Assembly: GCA_947476425.1 (NCBI GenBank)
Contig: CANJQJ010000003.1
Coordinates: forward strand, 57,514 to 121,513
DNA: 64,000 bases
Direction of reading: 5' to 3'
From: Sphingomonadaceae bacterium
GTDB taxonomy: Bacteria; Pseudomonadota; Alphaproteobacteria; Sphingomonadales; Sphingomonadaceae
A program made the translations under genes and the position numbers. Of this stretch, positions 1-8,218 are shown one piece after another; position 1 is the first letter of the stretch, and every line of letters begins with the position of its first letter. The notes beneath the pieces were generated by a model. It saw only the letters and a program-made list of their open reading frames with translations. It searched no databases and was not told the DNA's origin.

Positions 1-879
1 GCCCCAGCCGCCATCGCGGGGAAACACCGCCGAGACCGAATTATGCGCCGGCGCGCCAAGGAACCCGCGCCGAAACGGCGTCCAGAAACGAACATAGCCG
101 GGGAGATGCTCCGCTGTCCGCTGAATCAGCGTCACTTCGTCCAGCGCCGGTGTGTCGGGCGATCCATCGAGCAGGCGAATTTCCAGCGCATTTGGGCTCT
201 GCCGCCAGTTCGCCAGCGTGTCGCGGTGATTGAGCGCCAGCGGACCCGGCACGGTTTGTATATGATTGGGCCGCCCGTTTGCAGGATCGAGGTCGAGCGT
301 GATGCGGAATGCTCCGTCCGCATCCACGACGATGTCGCGATGAGTCAATATGCCGACCTGGTCGCCAAGGTCTGCCGCCAGCTTGCCGTCAGCCGGGGCC
401 AGCATGAACTCGCCGGGAGCCTGCCGAGCAAGCTCAAGGCTGAACGTCGTCGGCCCATTTTCGAAGCGCCGCCCAAGCACCTCATAACGCCGCGCGCCAT
501 CAAGGAAGGCATTGCGATAGACATTGTCTGGATTGCCGACGCCTCCCACCGAGGCACCCGGAAAATCATGCCCGAACCAGCGTCGTGGCGTCTCGTCGAT
601 CGGCCAGTCGAATGCAGGCCGATAGGGATCCCCGATCGCCTCGCGCAATGCGAGCGACATCGCCCAGAAATCGATCCCAGGATCGAGGCCTGCCGCGCCC
701 TCGGGCGTCGCGGCGACGGGATCCCGCGACAATTCCTCGCGCACGAGCGCCTTGGCGGCGATCACCTCAGGGCTCGCGACGATGCGCATCGCCATTCGCT
801 CGGCATCGCGCTGGATCTCGGTGGCGAGCGGGCTGTCGATGCCCGTTCCGCTCCGGCTGATCAGATCATCGACCGTCAT
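1..879 (-). CDS. DUF1214-like uncharacterised protein, C-terminus cut by window edge
   Basis: An open frame of 293 codons runs from an ATG at 879 to the left edge without a stop, so the 3' end lies outside the window. AGGAG sits about 8 bases before the ATG. No signal peptide is visible. The middle contains GNPDNVYRNAFLDGARRYEV, which resembles the entry to DUF1214-type beta-sandwich domains, followed by alternating hydrophobic strands. Function is unknown. It is the downstream gene of a pair with the SDR at 954-1724 (74-base gap, same strand), so it is probably co-transcribed and linked to the same pathway. Family assignment is from memory of the motif and is only moderately sure; the reading frame itself is clear, with coding-like third-position GC. 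Confidence 0.6.
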   Translation of the reverse strand, partial: MTVDDLISRSGTGIDSPLATEIQRDAERMAMRIVASPEVIAAKALVREELSRDPVAATPEGAAGLDPGIDFWAMSLALREAIGDPYRPAFDWPIDETPRRWFGHDFPGASVGGVGNPDNVYRNAFLDGARRYEVLGRRFENGPTTFSLELARQAPGEFMLAPADGKLAADLGDQVGILTHRDIVVDADGAFRITLDLDPANGRPNHIQTVPGPLALNHRDTLANWRQSPNALEIRLLDGSPDTPALDEVTLIQRTAEHLPGYVRFWTPFRRGFLGAPAHNSVSAVFPRDGGWG

Positions 880-953
880 TATCTGCTCCTGTCATCTGAT
901 GACCGCACCGTGCACCGACCGGGTAGCGGCTGGAATTCAAATCGCCGTCCCGC

Positions 954-1724
954 TCAACCGGCGGACCAGCCGCCATCAACCGGCAAGATCGCTCCGTTGA
1001 TGTAGCTCGATTGGTCGGACGCAAGGAACAGGATCGCATCAGCCTGGCGTTGGGCCGCCGCCGCGCGCGGCATCAGTCCCTGGACCGGGGTCAATCGCGC
1101 AATGAAGCGGCTGTCGAACTGCTCGAGACCACCATCACCGGCGATATTAGTGATTGTCGGCCCCGGGCAGATCGCGTTGCAGCGTATGCCCTCCTCGGCA
1201 TGCATCCAGGCAATGCTGCGAGTGAGGCCGACGATGCCGTGCTTCGACACGGTATAGGCGAGCCCAGCGCCACCGCCGCGAAATCCGGCTTCGGAAGCGG
1301 TGTTGACGATGGCGCCCTTGCCCTTCGCCAACATGTGCGGCAGCACCGCGCGCGCCATCAGGAACGGCCCCGTGGTATTGACGGCCATAACGCGATCCCA
1401 AAGCTCAAGCGACGTTTCCGCCGCGGGCTCCATGCGATCGAGTATCCCGGCATTGTTGCACAATATATCGATCTGCCCCCATTCGAGCATCGTCGCTTGG
1501 ACGAAGTGATCGACGGCGACCGGATCAGTGACATCTGCCGTCACAGCACGTGCCGTGCCGCCCGCAGCGTCGATCATCGCAACGGTCTCGTGCGCCCGTT
1601 CGCCTATGATGTCGTTGACCACCACCCACGCGCCAGCCTTGGCAAGCGTCAGAGCAGCCGCGCGGCCAATGCCCGAGCCCGCGCCAGTCACGATCGCTAT
1701 CTTGCCGTCAAGCTCCATGCCCAT
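954..1724 (-). CDS. SDR family NAD(P)-dependent oxidoreductase
   Basis: Classical short-chain dehydrogenase of 256 residues that should oxidise or reduce an alcohol/ketone with NAD(P). The Rossmann motif TGAGSGIGR lies near residue 14, NNAG near 90, and the catalytic Ser and YTVSK near 140-160; the C-terminus ends in the usual PVDGGW. The frame is open further upstream to 2213, but I start at ATG 1724 because AGGAG sits 8 bases before it and the family begins with an MxLDGKIAIVTG-like stretch there. It precedes the DUF1214-like gene in an apparent two-gene operon. A copy of the 16-bp island motif lies at 1806-1821. The substrate cannot be told from sequence. Confidence 0.9.
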   Translation of the reverse strand: MGMELDGKIAIVTGAGSGIGRAAALTLAKAGAWVVVNDIIGERAHETVAMIDAAGGTARAVTADVTDPVAVDHFVQATMLEWGQIDILCNNAGILDRMEPAAETSLELWDRVMAVNTTGPFLMARAVLPHMLAKGKGAIVNTASEAGFRGGGAGLAYTVSKHGIVGLTRSIAWMHAEEGIRCNAICPGPTITNIAGDGGLEQFDSRFIARLTPVQGLMPRAAAAQRQADAILFLASDQSSYINGAILPVDGGWSAG

Positions 1725-1805
1725 GCCTTGCTCCTGTCCTGGTTCCAGGCTCTCGATGCCGAGCCGGATTCGAAACGCAGCCTGCCGTTTTGCACGACCG
1801 GCGAA

Positions 1806-1821
1806 CCCGACCAAAGACAGG
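1806..1821 (-). promoter_or_regulatory. Island motif copy 1 (candidate operator)
   Basis: Read on the minus strand: CCTGTC TTTG GTCGGG. It fits the left half CCTRTC of the motif described in the findings; the right half is weaker. It lies 82 bases before the SDR start at 1724 and 84 before the membrane-protein fragment at 1905. Confidence 0.4.
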
Positions 1822-1904
1822 CGAAGCAATGATTTCGGATCAAATCTTCCCGCGCCATAGGACCCTCGATTGACGTGGGCATCGGCGTCGATCAATCCGT
1901 TCAA

Positions 1905-2381
1905 ATGAACGCAACGACGGAAACGCGAGGATCGATCCCGGGCACTCTGGCCATTTTGCTGGGATGCGCGATGCTTGCCGTCGCGGTCATCGTCGCCTTT
2001 GCCTATTGGCCGGGCCTGATGACCTGGGATGCCGTGCGTCAATATGGCCAGGTCCTCGATCGGAATTTCGACGACTGGCACCCCCCGGCAATGGAGTGGT
2101 TGTGGCTGGCGCTCGTTCCAATTCATTCCGGCCCGCAGCCGATGCTTGTGCTGCAGTTGCTGTTGTATTGGAGCGGCTTCGCGCTGCTCGCGGGGTGGGC
2201 GCTTGCAGCGCATCGTCGCGGGGTTGCCGCCGCGATCGTCGAAGCAATTAATATTTTGAGCATTTTTATGTCCTCCACTGTCGTTCGTGGGGGACTAATC
2301 GTCGCTTACGCATGTCGTCAGCATGAACAACCGAACCATCCTCGCACCGCAATCGCTGAGATCGCTCGTTTCACCGCGTGA
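1905..2381 (+). pseudogene. N-terminal fragment of a polytopic membrane protein (truncated)
   Basis: The first ~113 residues look like the start of a large sphingomonad inner-membrane protein of the glycosyltransferase-39/mannosyltransferase-like type. There is a transmembrane helix near residues 14-35, then YWPGLMTWDAVRQYGQ, a soluble loop with DDWHPPAMEWLW, and a second hydrophobic segment near 75-100. After about base 2245 the composition changes, becoming AT-richer with no membrane helices, and the frame ends at 2381. A protein of this kind normally continues for several hundred residues with about ten helices, so I read this as a remnant left by a deletion or rearrangement. ATG 1905 is preferred over GTG 1875, although neither has a strong ribosome site. 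Family identity is moderate; truncation is inferred from length and the composition break. Confidence 0.45.
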
Positions 2382-2401
2382 GGATATAAGACGTTACCAC
2401 C

Positions 2402-2956
2402 TCAGGGCGTGCTGTCCGGCTCCTTGCCGAACCACGCAACCGCATATTCGCCGTAGATCGCCACGCCCATCGCCAGCCAGTTGGCCGAGTGCCAACGCCC
2501 CTCCTCCAGGATCACGGCAGCGTGCGGGGAACTTCCGAGCCACCCATCGATCGCGACCTCCGGAGTGACTCCTCCGGGCATCCGGTATGCGATCTCGAAG
2601 CCATTTTCCTGATAGAAGCCATGCGTGATTTCGCGCGGCTTGCTCCACATCGAATGGGCAAAGGCATGGTCGGCGGTATAGCAGACCGGAGTCCAACTGC
2701 CTGCGTCGGACCAACTATGCATCGTGCATTGCCTGCCATATCCATCGCTGCCGCGATCGGGACGGTTGACCATCAAGTCCTGAACATGCGCCCGTGCCAC
2801 CCGGGTCAACGCCCGTGACAGCGCAATCGGCGGAAGCCCATCAGCGCGCCGTTCGGAATTGATATATTCGGCGAGGCGCCTTTCAAGTGATAAGTTTTGG
2901 ACGGCTGGCTGCCACAAATGACTGGTGGCCAACAACAGAAACGCCATAATCATCAT
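2402..2956 (-). CDS. CAP/SCP-domain secreted protein
   Basis: A 184-residue protein with a short hydrophobic N-terminus (MMIMAFLLLATSHLW) that looks like a signal peptide. A CAP (SCP/PR-1) domain follows: INSERRADGLPPIALS with ALTRVARAHVQDL gives the first helices and conserved His, HGFYQENGFEIAYR matches the central GEN-like segment, and WLGSSPHAAVILEEGRW the PHR/HY segment. CAP proteins are usually periplasmic or secreted and bind lipids or act on cell walls; no function can be given here. It stands alone, unlike the surrounding enzymes, between the membrane-protein remnant and a REP-like repeat, and could be part of the older chromosomal backbone. The start at 2956 is preceded by GGGGGATGTGA. 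Confidence 0.8.
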   Translation of the reverse strand: MMIMAFLLLATSHLWQPAVQNLSLERRLAEYINSERRADGLPPIALSRALTRVARAHVQDLMVNRPDRGSDGYGRQCTMHSWSDAGSWTPVCYTADHAFAHSMWSKPREITHGFYQENGFEIAYRMPGGVTPEVAIDGWLGSSPHAAVILEEGRWHSANWLAMGVAIYGEYAVAWFGKEPDSTP

Positions 2957-3045
2957 TCACATCCCCCCGGACGATATTGGCTGCGTTTTTCCGATAGCAA
3001 GGCTGAACCTAGTCTGACTGGCGCATAGAGACGTTAAGAGATCCG

Positions 3046-3090
3046 CTCATCCTGAGGAAGGACTGAGCCTGTCGAAGCGTCTCGCAGGAC
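3046..3090. repeat. REP-like element, CTGAGGA/TGTCGAAG type (partial copy)
   Basis: CTCATCCTGAGGAAGGACTG followed by AGCCTGTCGAAGCGTC. It matches one arm of the longer palindromic copy at 35505-35617 (CATCCTGAGGAG...TTGTCGAA). It lies just after the stop of the FAD oxidoreductase gene. Confidence 0.65.
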
Positions 3091-3104
3091 CGCCGAAGCG
3101 CCTC

Positions 3105-4682
3105 TTACTTCATCTTTTTCATCGCCCGCAGCGCCCGGTTCGCGGCGATCCGTCCGGCAATGCCGGAGACGCCGCCGCCCGGATGCGTGCCCGCACCGCC
3201 CATCAAGAAGCCCGGGAAGGGTGGCTTGGGTCCGCCGAAGCCCGTCGCCGGACGATGCGTACCCGCGCGCAGCGCACCGAAATCGATGTGGGTTACACAG
3301 CCATTGGTGACGTTGAGGCGCTTCTCGCGTTCGCGAGCGGTTTCCACGAAGCGGCCAACCTCGGCATCCAGTCCGTCATAATATTCGGCCAGATGGTTGA
3401 TGATCGTGCCCATCGTCTTGTCCTTGAGCGCAGGCGACCATCCCTCCCGCGCGTCCACCGCCATTGCCGGCAGGTAGATGTACGCGACCGACTGCCCCGG
3501 AGGCGCCTGGCTCGGATCGATATTGGTCATCGGCGTCAGCGAGACGGCATGCCGCGTTGGTATGTCCCCGCGCCGCGCATAGGCGAACGCCTCGCGAACC
3601 TCTTCAGGAGTACCGATCAGCGCGACTGCCTGGTTGAGATCGGCATCGTCATGACGCAGGTCCTGATGCCGCTTGAGCGTCAATGGCCCGGACATTGCGA
3701 GATTGGCGAGGAATGGTGCCGCATTCGAGCGGTTCGACGGTGCATGCTCGATCCGCTGGACGAGCTGACGCGACACGCCGCCCGGAGTTGTAAGCCGCAT
3801 CGCGGTGCGCGGATCGCAGGTCGCGATTACCATCTTGGCGCGGATCACCCTGCCATCCTCGAGCCGCACACCCTTTGCGGCGCCGTCTTCGATCAGGATC
3901 TCGGCAACTGATGCATTGAGCTCGATCTTGGCGCCCGATGCCTCGACGCTGGCCGCAAGCGCGTTCGAAAAGCTCTGCAGGCTCCCGATCGGCTTACCCG
4001 TGCCGAGGCGGTGGAGAACTGCCATGATCATGTAGGCGGCCGCATTGCCGTCATCGTCGACCGGGCCCGCACCCGCCGCAACGCCCAGCAGCATGGCGAT
4101 CGTCGCCGGATGCTCGAACCACTCGCACGCCACCTGGTCCGAGGTTCCCTTGGAGATCGCGACGAGCTGGTCCTTGAGCTTCACGCTCCGCACCGCCGCG
4201 CCGATCATCTTGGTGAGATTGCCGGCATCGGGCTTGCCCGGCTCGGCCATCATCAGCGGGAAACCGATATCCATCATCGCATCGAGGCATTTAAGGAATT
4301 CGATATAGGCCTTGCCGTCGTTGCGGCTGATCCGCGAAATATCGTCTGCAGTACGCTTTGCGTCGCGGAACACCGCGATCGAACTGCCATCGGGATGAAG
4401 ATAGGCATAGCTCGGATCGGGATCGATCGTGCGCAGACCATATTTCGGAAGGTCGAAATCCTCGATGATTCCCGAACCGCGCGCAAACATGAGCTCGACG
4501 GCACATGGAGTCACCAGATGCTGCGGTGCCTCGGGGATCATGAAGCCCGAACTGGTCATTCCACCGACCTTGGCCATCCGTTCGAGCACGACCACTTTCT
4601 TGCCGGCCCGCGCGAGATAGCCAGCAGAAGCCATGCCATTATGGCCCGCTCCGATGACGACGACATCCACCTGTTCGCTCAT
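3105..4682 (-). CDS. NAD(P)/FAD-dependent oxidoreductase, phytoene-desaturase-like (PYROXD2 type)
   Basis: A 525-residue flavoprotein. The N-terminus has the FAD Rossmann motif (VVVIGAGHNGMASAGYLARAG, about residues 7-27), then an acidic strand end VVVLERMAKVGGMTSS. The C-terminus has GGAGTHPGGGVSGIAGR, the second FAD contact of phytoene desaturase/carotenoid isomerase relatives. Bacterial members are mostly uncharacterised and could desaturate or oxidise an isoprenoid or steroid-like substrate. The gene overlaps the TetR gene upstream by 4 bases (ATGA), with AGGGAG inside the TetR end as its ribosome site, so the two are co-translated and the TetR protein probably senses this enzyme's substrate or product. 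Length and ends look intact. Confidence 0.85.
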   Translation of the reverse strand: MSEQVDVVVIGAGHNGMASAGYLARAGKKVVVLERMAKVGGMTSSGFMIPEAPQHLVTPCAVELMFARGSGIIEDFDLPKYGLRTIDPDPSYAYLHPDGSSIAVFRDAKRTADDISRISRNDGKAYIEFLKCLDAMMDIGFPLMMAEPGKPDAGNLTKMIGAAVRSVKLKDQLVAISKGTSDQVACEWFEHPATIAMLLGVAAGAGPVDDDGNAAAYMIMAVLHRLGTGKPIGSLQSFSNALAASVEASGAKIELNASVAEILIEDGAAKGVRLEDGRVIRAKMVIATCDPRTAMRLTTPGGVSRQLVQRIEHAPSNRSNAAPFLANLAMSGPLTLKRHQDLRHDDADLNQAVALIGTPEEVREAFAYARRGDIPTRHAVSLTPMTNIDPSQAPPGQSVAYIYLPAMAVDAREGWSPALKDKTMGTIINHLAEYYDGLDAEVGRFVETAREREKRLNVTNGCVTHIDFGALRAGTHRPATGFGGPKPPFPGFLMGGAGTHPGGGVSGIAGRIAANRALRAMKKMK

Positions 4683-5362
4683 ATCGTTACTCCCTGTAGC
4701 GCAAGCTTGACGCTCTCAGCCCCGGCGCGCGGCCGGATCGCGGCGAGCAGCAGCCCGATCGTATAATCCACCCATTCCGCGACACCGGCTTCGGTTCTCA
4801 TATCAACCGCGAGATACTCGGATAGCACCTGCCCGGTCATGAAACAGGCGGTCACCATCGAAAATGCCGCGGCATAGAATTTGTCGGCGTCGATATCCGG
4901 GTTGAACACACCCGTTGCCGCGCCGCGATCGAGCACGCGTCGAAACTGCGCCACCAGCGGCTGTGTCAGCGAGCGCAGCTTGCGCCGTTCGTTATAATGG
5001 ACGCCGCGATGAAGATTCTCATCGAGTGTCAGCATCGCCCATTCGGGGAAACGGCGATACTGGTCCGCAACGTTGTGGAGATAGGCGCGGAACGCCTCGA
5101 CGGGTTCTAGATGGTCATAGTCATGACCGATCAGTTCGAGGATCGCTGCTTCGTGGTTGCGGCTTACAACCTCGGCGAACAGCTCCTCTTTCGACCCGTA
5201 ATAATGATAGATCAGCTGCTTGGTCCGCCCGCAGCGCCGCGCAATGTCTTCCATTCGCGCGCCCGCCAGACCACGACTGCCGAACTCCTGCCCGGCGGCC
5301 GCGACAATTGCGGCGATGGTGGCTCGCGGTGAGCGCTTGGTACCGATGGTTTCGCTTCTCAT
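4679..5362 (-). CDS. TetR/AcrR family transcriptional regulator
   Basis: A 227-residue repressor-type protein. The N-terminal TetR helix-turn-helix spans about residues 15-60, with ARMEDIARRCGRTKQLIYHY as the recognition region; the C-terminal half is a helical ligand-binding domain. The N-terminus is basic (GTKRSPRATI). GGAG lies 7 bases before the ATG. It is the first gene of an operon with the FAD oxidoreductase (4-base overlap), and 50 bases separate its start from the SDR stop at 5413, so little room exists for a private promoter; it may also be transcribed from upstream SDR promoters. The ligand is unknown. Confidence 0.9.
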   Translation of the reverse strand: MRSETIGTKRSPRATIAAIVAAAGQEFGSRGLAGARMEDIARRCGRTKQLIYHYYGSKEELFAEVVSRNHEAAILELIGHDYDHLEPVEAFRAYLHNVADQYRRFPEWAMLTLDENLHRGVHYNERRKLRSLTQPLVAQFRRVLDRGAATGVFNPDIDADKFYAAAFSMVTACFMTGQVLSEYLAVDMRTEAGVAEWVDYTIGLLLAAIRPRAGAESVKLALQGVTI

Positions 5363-5412
5363 GCTCTCGCTCCGATGCGTCGACCCGTTGGTTGATATGC
5401 CCTCGCCTGAAA

Positions 5413-6210
5413 TCAGGCCTGCGCCATGAACTCCATCAGGTCGGCATAATGTGGCTGATGGATCAGCCCGCCGCCCGAAATGGAGATATTCTCGCCGGTG
5501 ATGTACCGGGATTCGTCCGACGCCAGGAACGCGACCAACGCCGCGATGTCGTCAGGCACACCGAATTCCGGCGTCAGTATGTGCCGCTTGATGATTTCCT
5601 TGAGCCCCGGAACGGTCTTGTCGAGCGCCTCGGTCAGCACCACGCCCGGCGAAATGCTGTTGCAACGGATGTTCTGCCGGCCATGCTGGGTCGCGACATA
5701 TTTGGTGAGCGCGATCACGCCCCCCTTCGACGTGCCATAGGCGATGCGCGCGAGATCGCCCGCGGTCCCCGAGTTCGACGCTGTATTGATGATCGAGCCG
5801 CCGCCGCCCGCGATCATGTGCGGGATCGCATAACGGCATCCCAGCATATAACCACCGAGATTGACCTCGATCGTGTCCTTCCAGACATCGAGCGGGATAT
5901 CGACAGCGGTGCTGTCCAGCGGCTGGCGCTTCGGATCGGTCATCGCGGCATTGTTGTGAAGAATGTCGAGACGGCCGAAATGCGACACCGTCCGCTCGAC
6001 CATCGCCTTGACGGAATCGGCGTCCTGCGCGTCGAACTGGATCGCGATCGCACTTTCGCCGAGTGGTTCGGCGGCACGCTTCGCGCTATCCTCGAACAGG
6101 TCCGCGATCGCAACCTTGCAGCCCTCGCTCACGAACCGCCGCGCCACCGCGGAACCGATGCCGCCACCGCCGCCGGTAATGATGGCGACCTTGCCTTCCA
6201 GTCTCTTCAT
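5413..6210 (-). CDS. SDR family oxidoreductase (H..YAD-tail subgroup)
   Basis: A 265-residue short-chain dehydrogenase: TGGGGGIGSAVAR near residue 12, NNAA near 90, NTAS Ser and YGTSK near 145-163. Start ATG 6210 is chosen over an earlier in-frame start because GGAGAGG precedes it and MKRLEGKVAIITGG is the normal SDR beginning. The C-terminus IHQPHYADLMEFMAQA is shared in form with the SDRs at 12345-13154 and 24973-25806 (H-x2/3-YAD[ML]), so these three are probably close paralogues acting on related substrates. The next upstream gene, also an SDR, ends 34 bases before it; likely one operon. Confidence 0.9.
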   Translation of the reverse strand: MKRLEGKVAIITGGGGGIGSAVARRFVSEGCKVAIADLFEDSAKRAAEPLGESAIAIQFDAQDADSVKAMVERTVSHFGRLDILHNNAAMTDPKRQPLDSTAVDIPLDVWKDTIEVNLGGYMLGCRYAIPHMIAGGGGSIINTASNSGTAGDLARIAYGTSKGGVIALTKYVATQHGRQNIRCNSISPGVVLTEALDKTVPGLKEIIKRHILTPEFGVPDDIAALVAFLASDESRYITGENISISGGGLIHQPHYADLMEFMAQA

Positions 6211-6244
6211 CTCGATCCTCTCCGGTTTCTTGCGCGCCAGCTTT

Positions 6245-7078
6245 TTACTGTGCGCTACCGTCATATTGTGCGGCATAGGCGATCATCGCCTCGAGCCGGA
6301 TGCGGCGTTGCTCTTCGATCTCTGGGATCTGCGCCTCTTCAGGCCCATCTGGGAAGAAATACATCGGCTGCTTGCCAAGCTTGGCAAGCACTACCGCGGC
6401 AACGTCCGCCGGGTCATAGGCATGACTGATATCCCAGCCGATGCCCTCGATTGCCTTGCGCAGCGAAGGCGTATCCATCGTGGGCGCGCCGACACCCAGG
6501 ACGTCGACGCCCTGCCCGCGCAGCTCCGCATAGAGCGATTCAGCGAGGTTGATCTCGAAACCCTTGGTCGCAGCGTACATCGCCAGCCACGGCTGGCCGC
6601 CCATGCCCGATAGCGACGACATCAACACCACGCCGCCCCTGCCCCGTGCCTTGAATCGATTGCCAAGGCCGTGGACCGCTTCGATCACAGTCTGGGAATT
6701 CATCGTCAGCACTCGCAGCGAGCGCTCAAGCGGTGCATCGAGGAAGCCGTTGCCCGAACCATCGGCGCCTGCGTTGGAAATATAAAGCCCTACGTCGAGG
6801 TCGGCCACGGCATCCACGATCCGCGTCCCGGCGCCCGATGACATCAGGTCAACCGCCACCGCGCGATACTGGATGCCATAGGTCTGAGCGAGCCGCTTAC
6901 CCAACGTGTCGAGCGCTTCCTGGCGTCGCGAGACCAGCACGACGCTGATCCCCATCCGGGCGAGTTCCTCGGCATAAGCGGCTCCCGAGCCGTCCGAAGC
7001 ACCGGCGATCACCGCCCAGGGCCCGTAGCGATTCGCAAACGCCGCTCGATCGATCGCAGGCCGTTCGACTACGCGCAT
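6245..7078 (-). CDS. SDR family oxidoreductase (17beta-HSD12/ketoreductase-like)
   Basis: A 277-residue SDR with an N-terminal extension before the nucleotide motif IAGASDGSGAAYAEELA (near residue 24) and the NADPH-type basic strand VVLVSRR. The active site is SSLSGMGG with YAATKGFE. The C-terminal region carries a long tail (FFPDGPEEAQIPEIEEQRR) beyond the usual SDR fold. The DGSG in place of the common SGIG, with an RR pair after strand two, resembles the DltE/17beta-HSD12-like group, which reduces ketoacyl or steroid ketones with NADPH; the substrate here is unknown. It is first in an operon with the SDR at 5413-6210. A weak motif-like sequence lies at 7128-7143. Confidence 0.88.
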   Translation of the reverse strand: MRVVERPAIDRAAFANRYGPWAVIAGASDGSGAAYAEELARMGISVVLVSRRQEALDTLGKRLAQTYGIQYRAVAVDLMSSGAGTRIVDAVADLDVGLYISNAGADGSGNGFLDAPLERSLRVLTMNSQTVIEAVHGLGNRFKARGRGGVVLMSSLSGMGGQPWLAMYAATKGFEINLAESLYAELRGQGVDVLGVGAPTMDTPSLRKAIEGIGWDISHAYDPADVAAVVLAKLGKQPMYFFPDGPEEAQIPEIEEQRRIRLEAMIAYAAQYDGSAQ

Positions 7079-7221
7079 GTATCCACTCCTCTTTTTTACG
7101 AACCACCCCGCCGGGGCGAGTGATGCAGTCCGCTGATTTCAGGTTCGATATCTCAAATAGCTGACCAAACGGGGGATCATGTTTGACTCCGCGTAAAACA
7201 GGTTCGATCAGCGATCCGCTT

Positions 7222-7992
7222 CTAGCCTCGCGCCTCCACCAGCGCTGCACGAATGGCCGCCTGCTGCTCGGCACCAATCCCGCATGCCTCGAAATAGCCA
7301 GCGACCGATCCCCATGTTTCGTCGACCTCGGCAAGCGCACCTTCGAGGAACTCGAGTTCGATCCCGACCACCATTGCAATGATCTCCTTGCTAGGCACGA
7401 AGCCGAAGCTCTTCAGGAAGCCCTGCTCGACCGATCCAGCCATCGCCATGTTCTGACCGAACACGTCCGATTTCCGATAATCGTCGAGGATATCCGCGCG
7501 CGAAACCCCCACCAGCGACAGCAGCAACGCAATCACCACTCCGGTGCGGTCCTTGCCGGCGGTACAATGCACCATCATCGGCACTTGTCCGGCCAGCAGC
7601 GCATCGACGATCGCTGGCAAATGCGGCTTCAGCGCGCCCGGCATCTTGCGGTAATTCTTGACCATGATGCTGCGCGCATATTCCGGCGTAGCGCCGTCCT
7701 TGAGCGTATTCCAGAAATCCTCGGTCTCGGCGCGAAGATCGGTGTTCATGTCGAGGTGCAGCACTTCGCAATCCGGGCCGCACCAGTCGTTGGGCGCGCT
7801 CTGGCGCTCGCCCTCCGAACGCAAGTCGCACACCGAACGGAATCCCAGTTCGCCAAGCTCGGCACGATGATCGTCGAAGAAACTCGCCGGCCCCTCCGAG
7901 CGGAACAGCACGCCATTGCGAACGCGCGCGCCCTCGCCGGCGGGCAAGCCGCCAAGATCCCGAAAATTGAGCTTCGACAACGCGACAGTCAT
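7222..7992 (-). CDS. Tyrosine/dual-specificity-like protein phosphatase
   Basis: A 256-residue cytosolic protein with the Cys-phosphatase loop HCTAGKDRTG (His142, Cys143, Arg149), the CX5R signature of the bacterial Y_phosphatase3 family. The N-terminus NFRDLGGLPA and the following LFRSEGPASF match this family's start. Such enzymes hydrolyse phosphotyrosine, phosphoinositides or other phosphate monoesters. It is divergent from the LLM gene at 8219 across a 226-base region carrying island motif copy 2. Because three kinase-like proteins are encoded in the island, a metabolic role removing phosphate from a pathway intermediate is conceivable, but this is only inference. All catalytic residues are present. 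Confidence 0.88.
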   Translation of the reverse strand: MTVALSKLNFRDLGGLPAGEGARVRNGVLFRSEGPASFFDDHRAELGELGFRSVCDLRSEGERQSAPNDWCGPDCEVLHLDMNTDLRAETEDFWNTLKDGATPEYARSIMVKNYRKMPGALKPHLPAIVDALLAGQVPMMVHCTAGKDRTGVVIALLLSLVGVSRADILDDYRKSDVFGQNMAMAGSVEQGFLKSFGFVPSKEIIAMVVGIELEFLEGALAEVDETWGSVAGYFEACGIGAEQQAAIRAALVEARG

Positions 7993-8132
7993 TGCAATCC
8001 TTACTCCGCACGCAAATTCTTATCGGCACCATAATGCATATGGTTCGCAAGCGGCCGCCTGCCAAAAGATAGCTGCCGATGCTTCATCAAGCTTTCGCGG
8101 TCGCACTGGAACGACATCCTGATCCTCATCGA

Positions 8133-8148
8133 CCTGCCTTCGGAGAGG
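8133..8148 (+). promoter_or_regulatory. Island motif copy 2 (candidate operator)
   Basis: ACCTGCC TTCG GAGAGG context; the site ends 71 bases before the LLM start at 8219. Both halves fit the consensus with one mismatch on the left. Confidence 0.5.
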
Positions 8149-8218
8149 TGCGATTACATCTCCATCCGGGCGCTTCAGGCGCCAACACAAGAGATACCCG
8201 CCATCGAAGGGAATATAC

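Noticed and set aside
1725..2213. N-terminal extension of the SDR at 954
   Set aside because: The extra 163 residues show no domain and cross the promoter region and membrane-protein remnant; ATG 1724 has a good ribosome site.
7128..7143. Possible further island motif (CCTGAA ATCA GCGGAC, minus strand) before the SDR at 6245
   Set aside because: Only the first four bases of the left arm fit and the right arm does not; kept out of the motif set.
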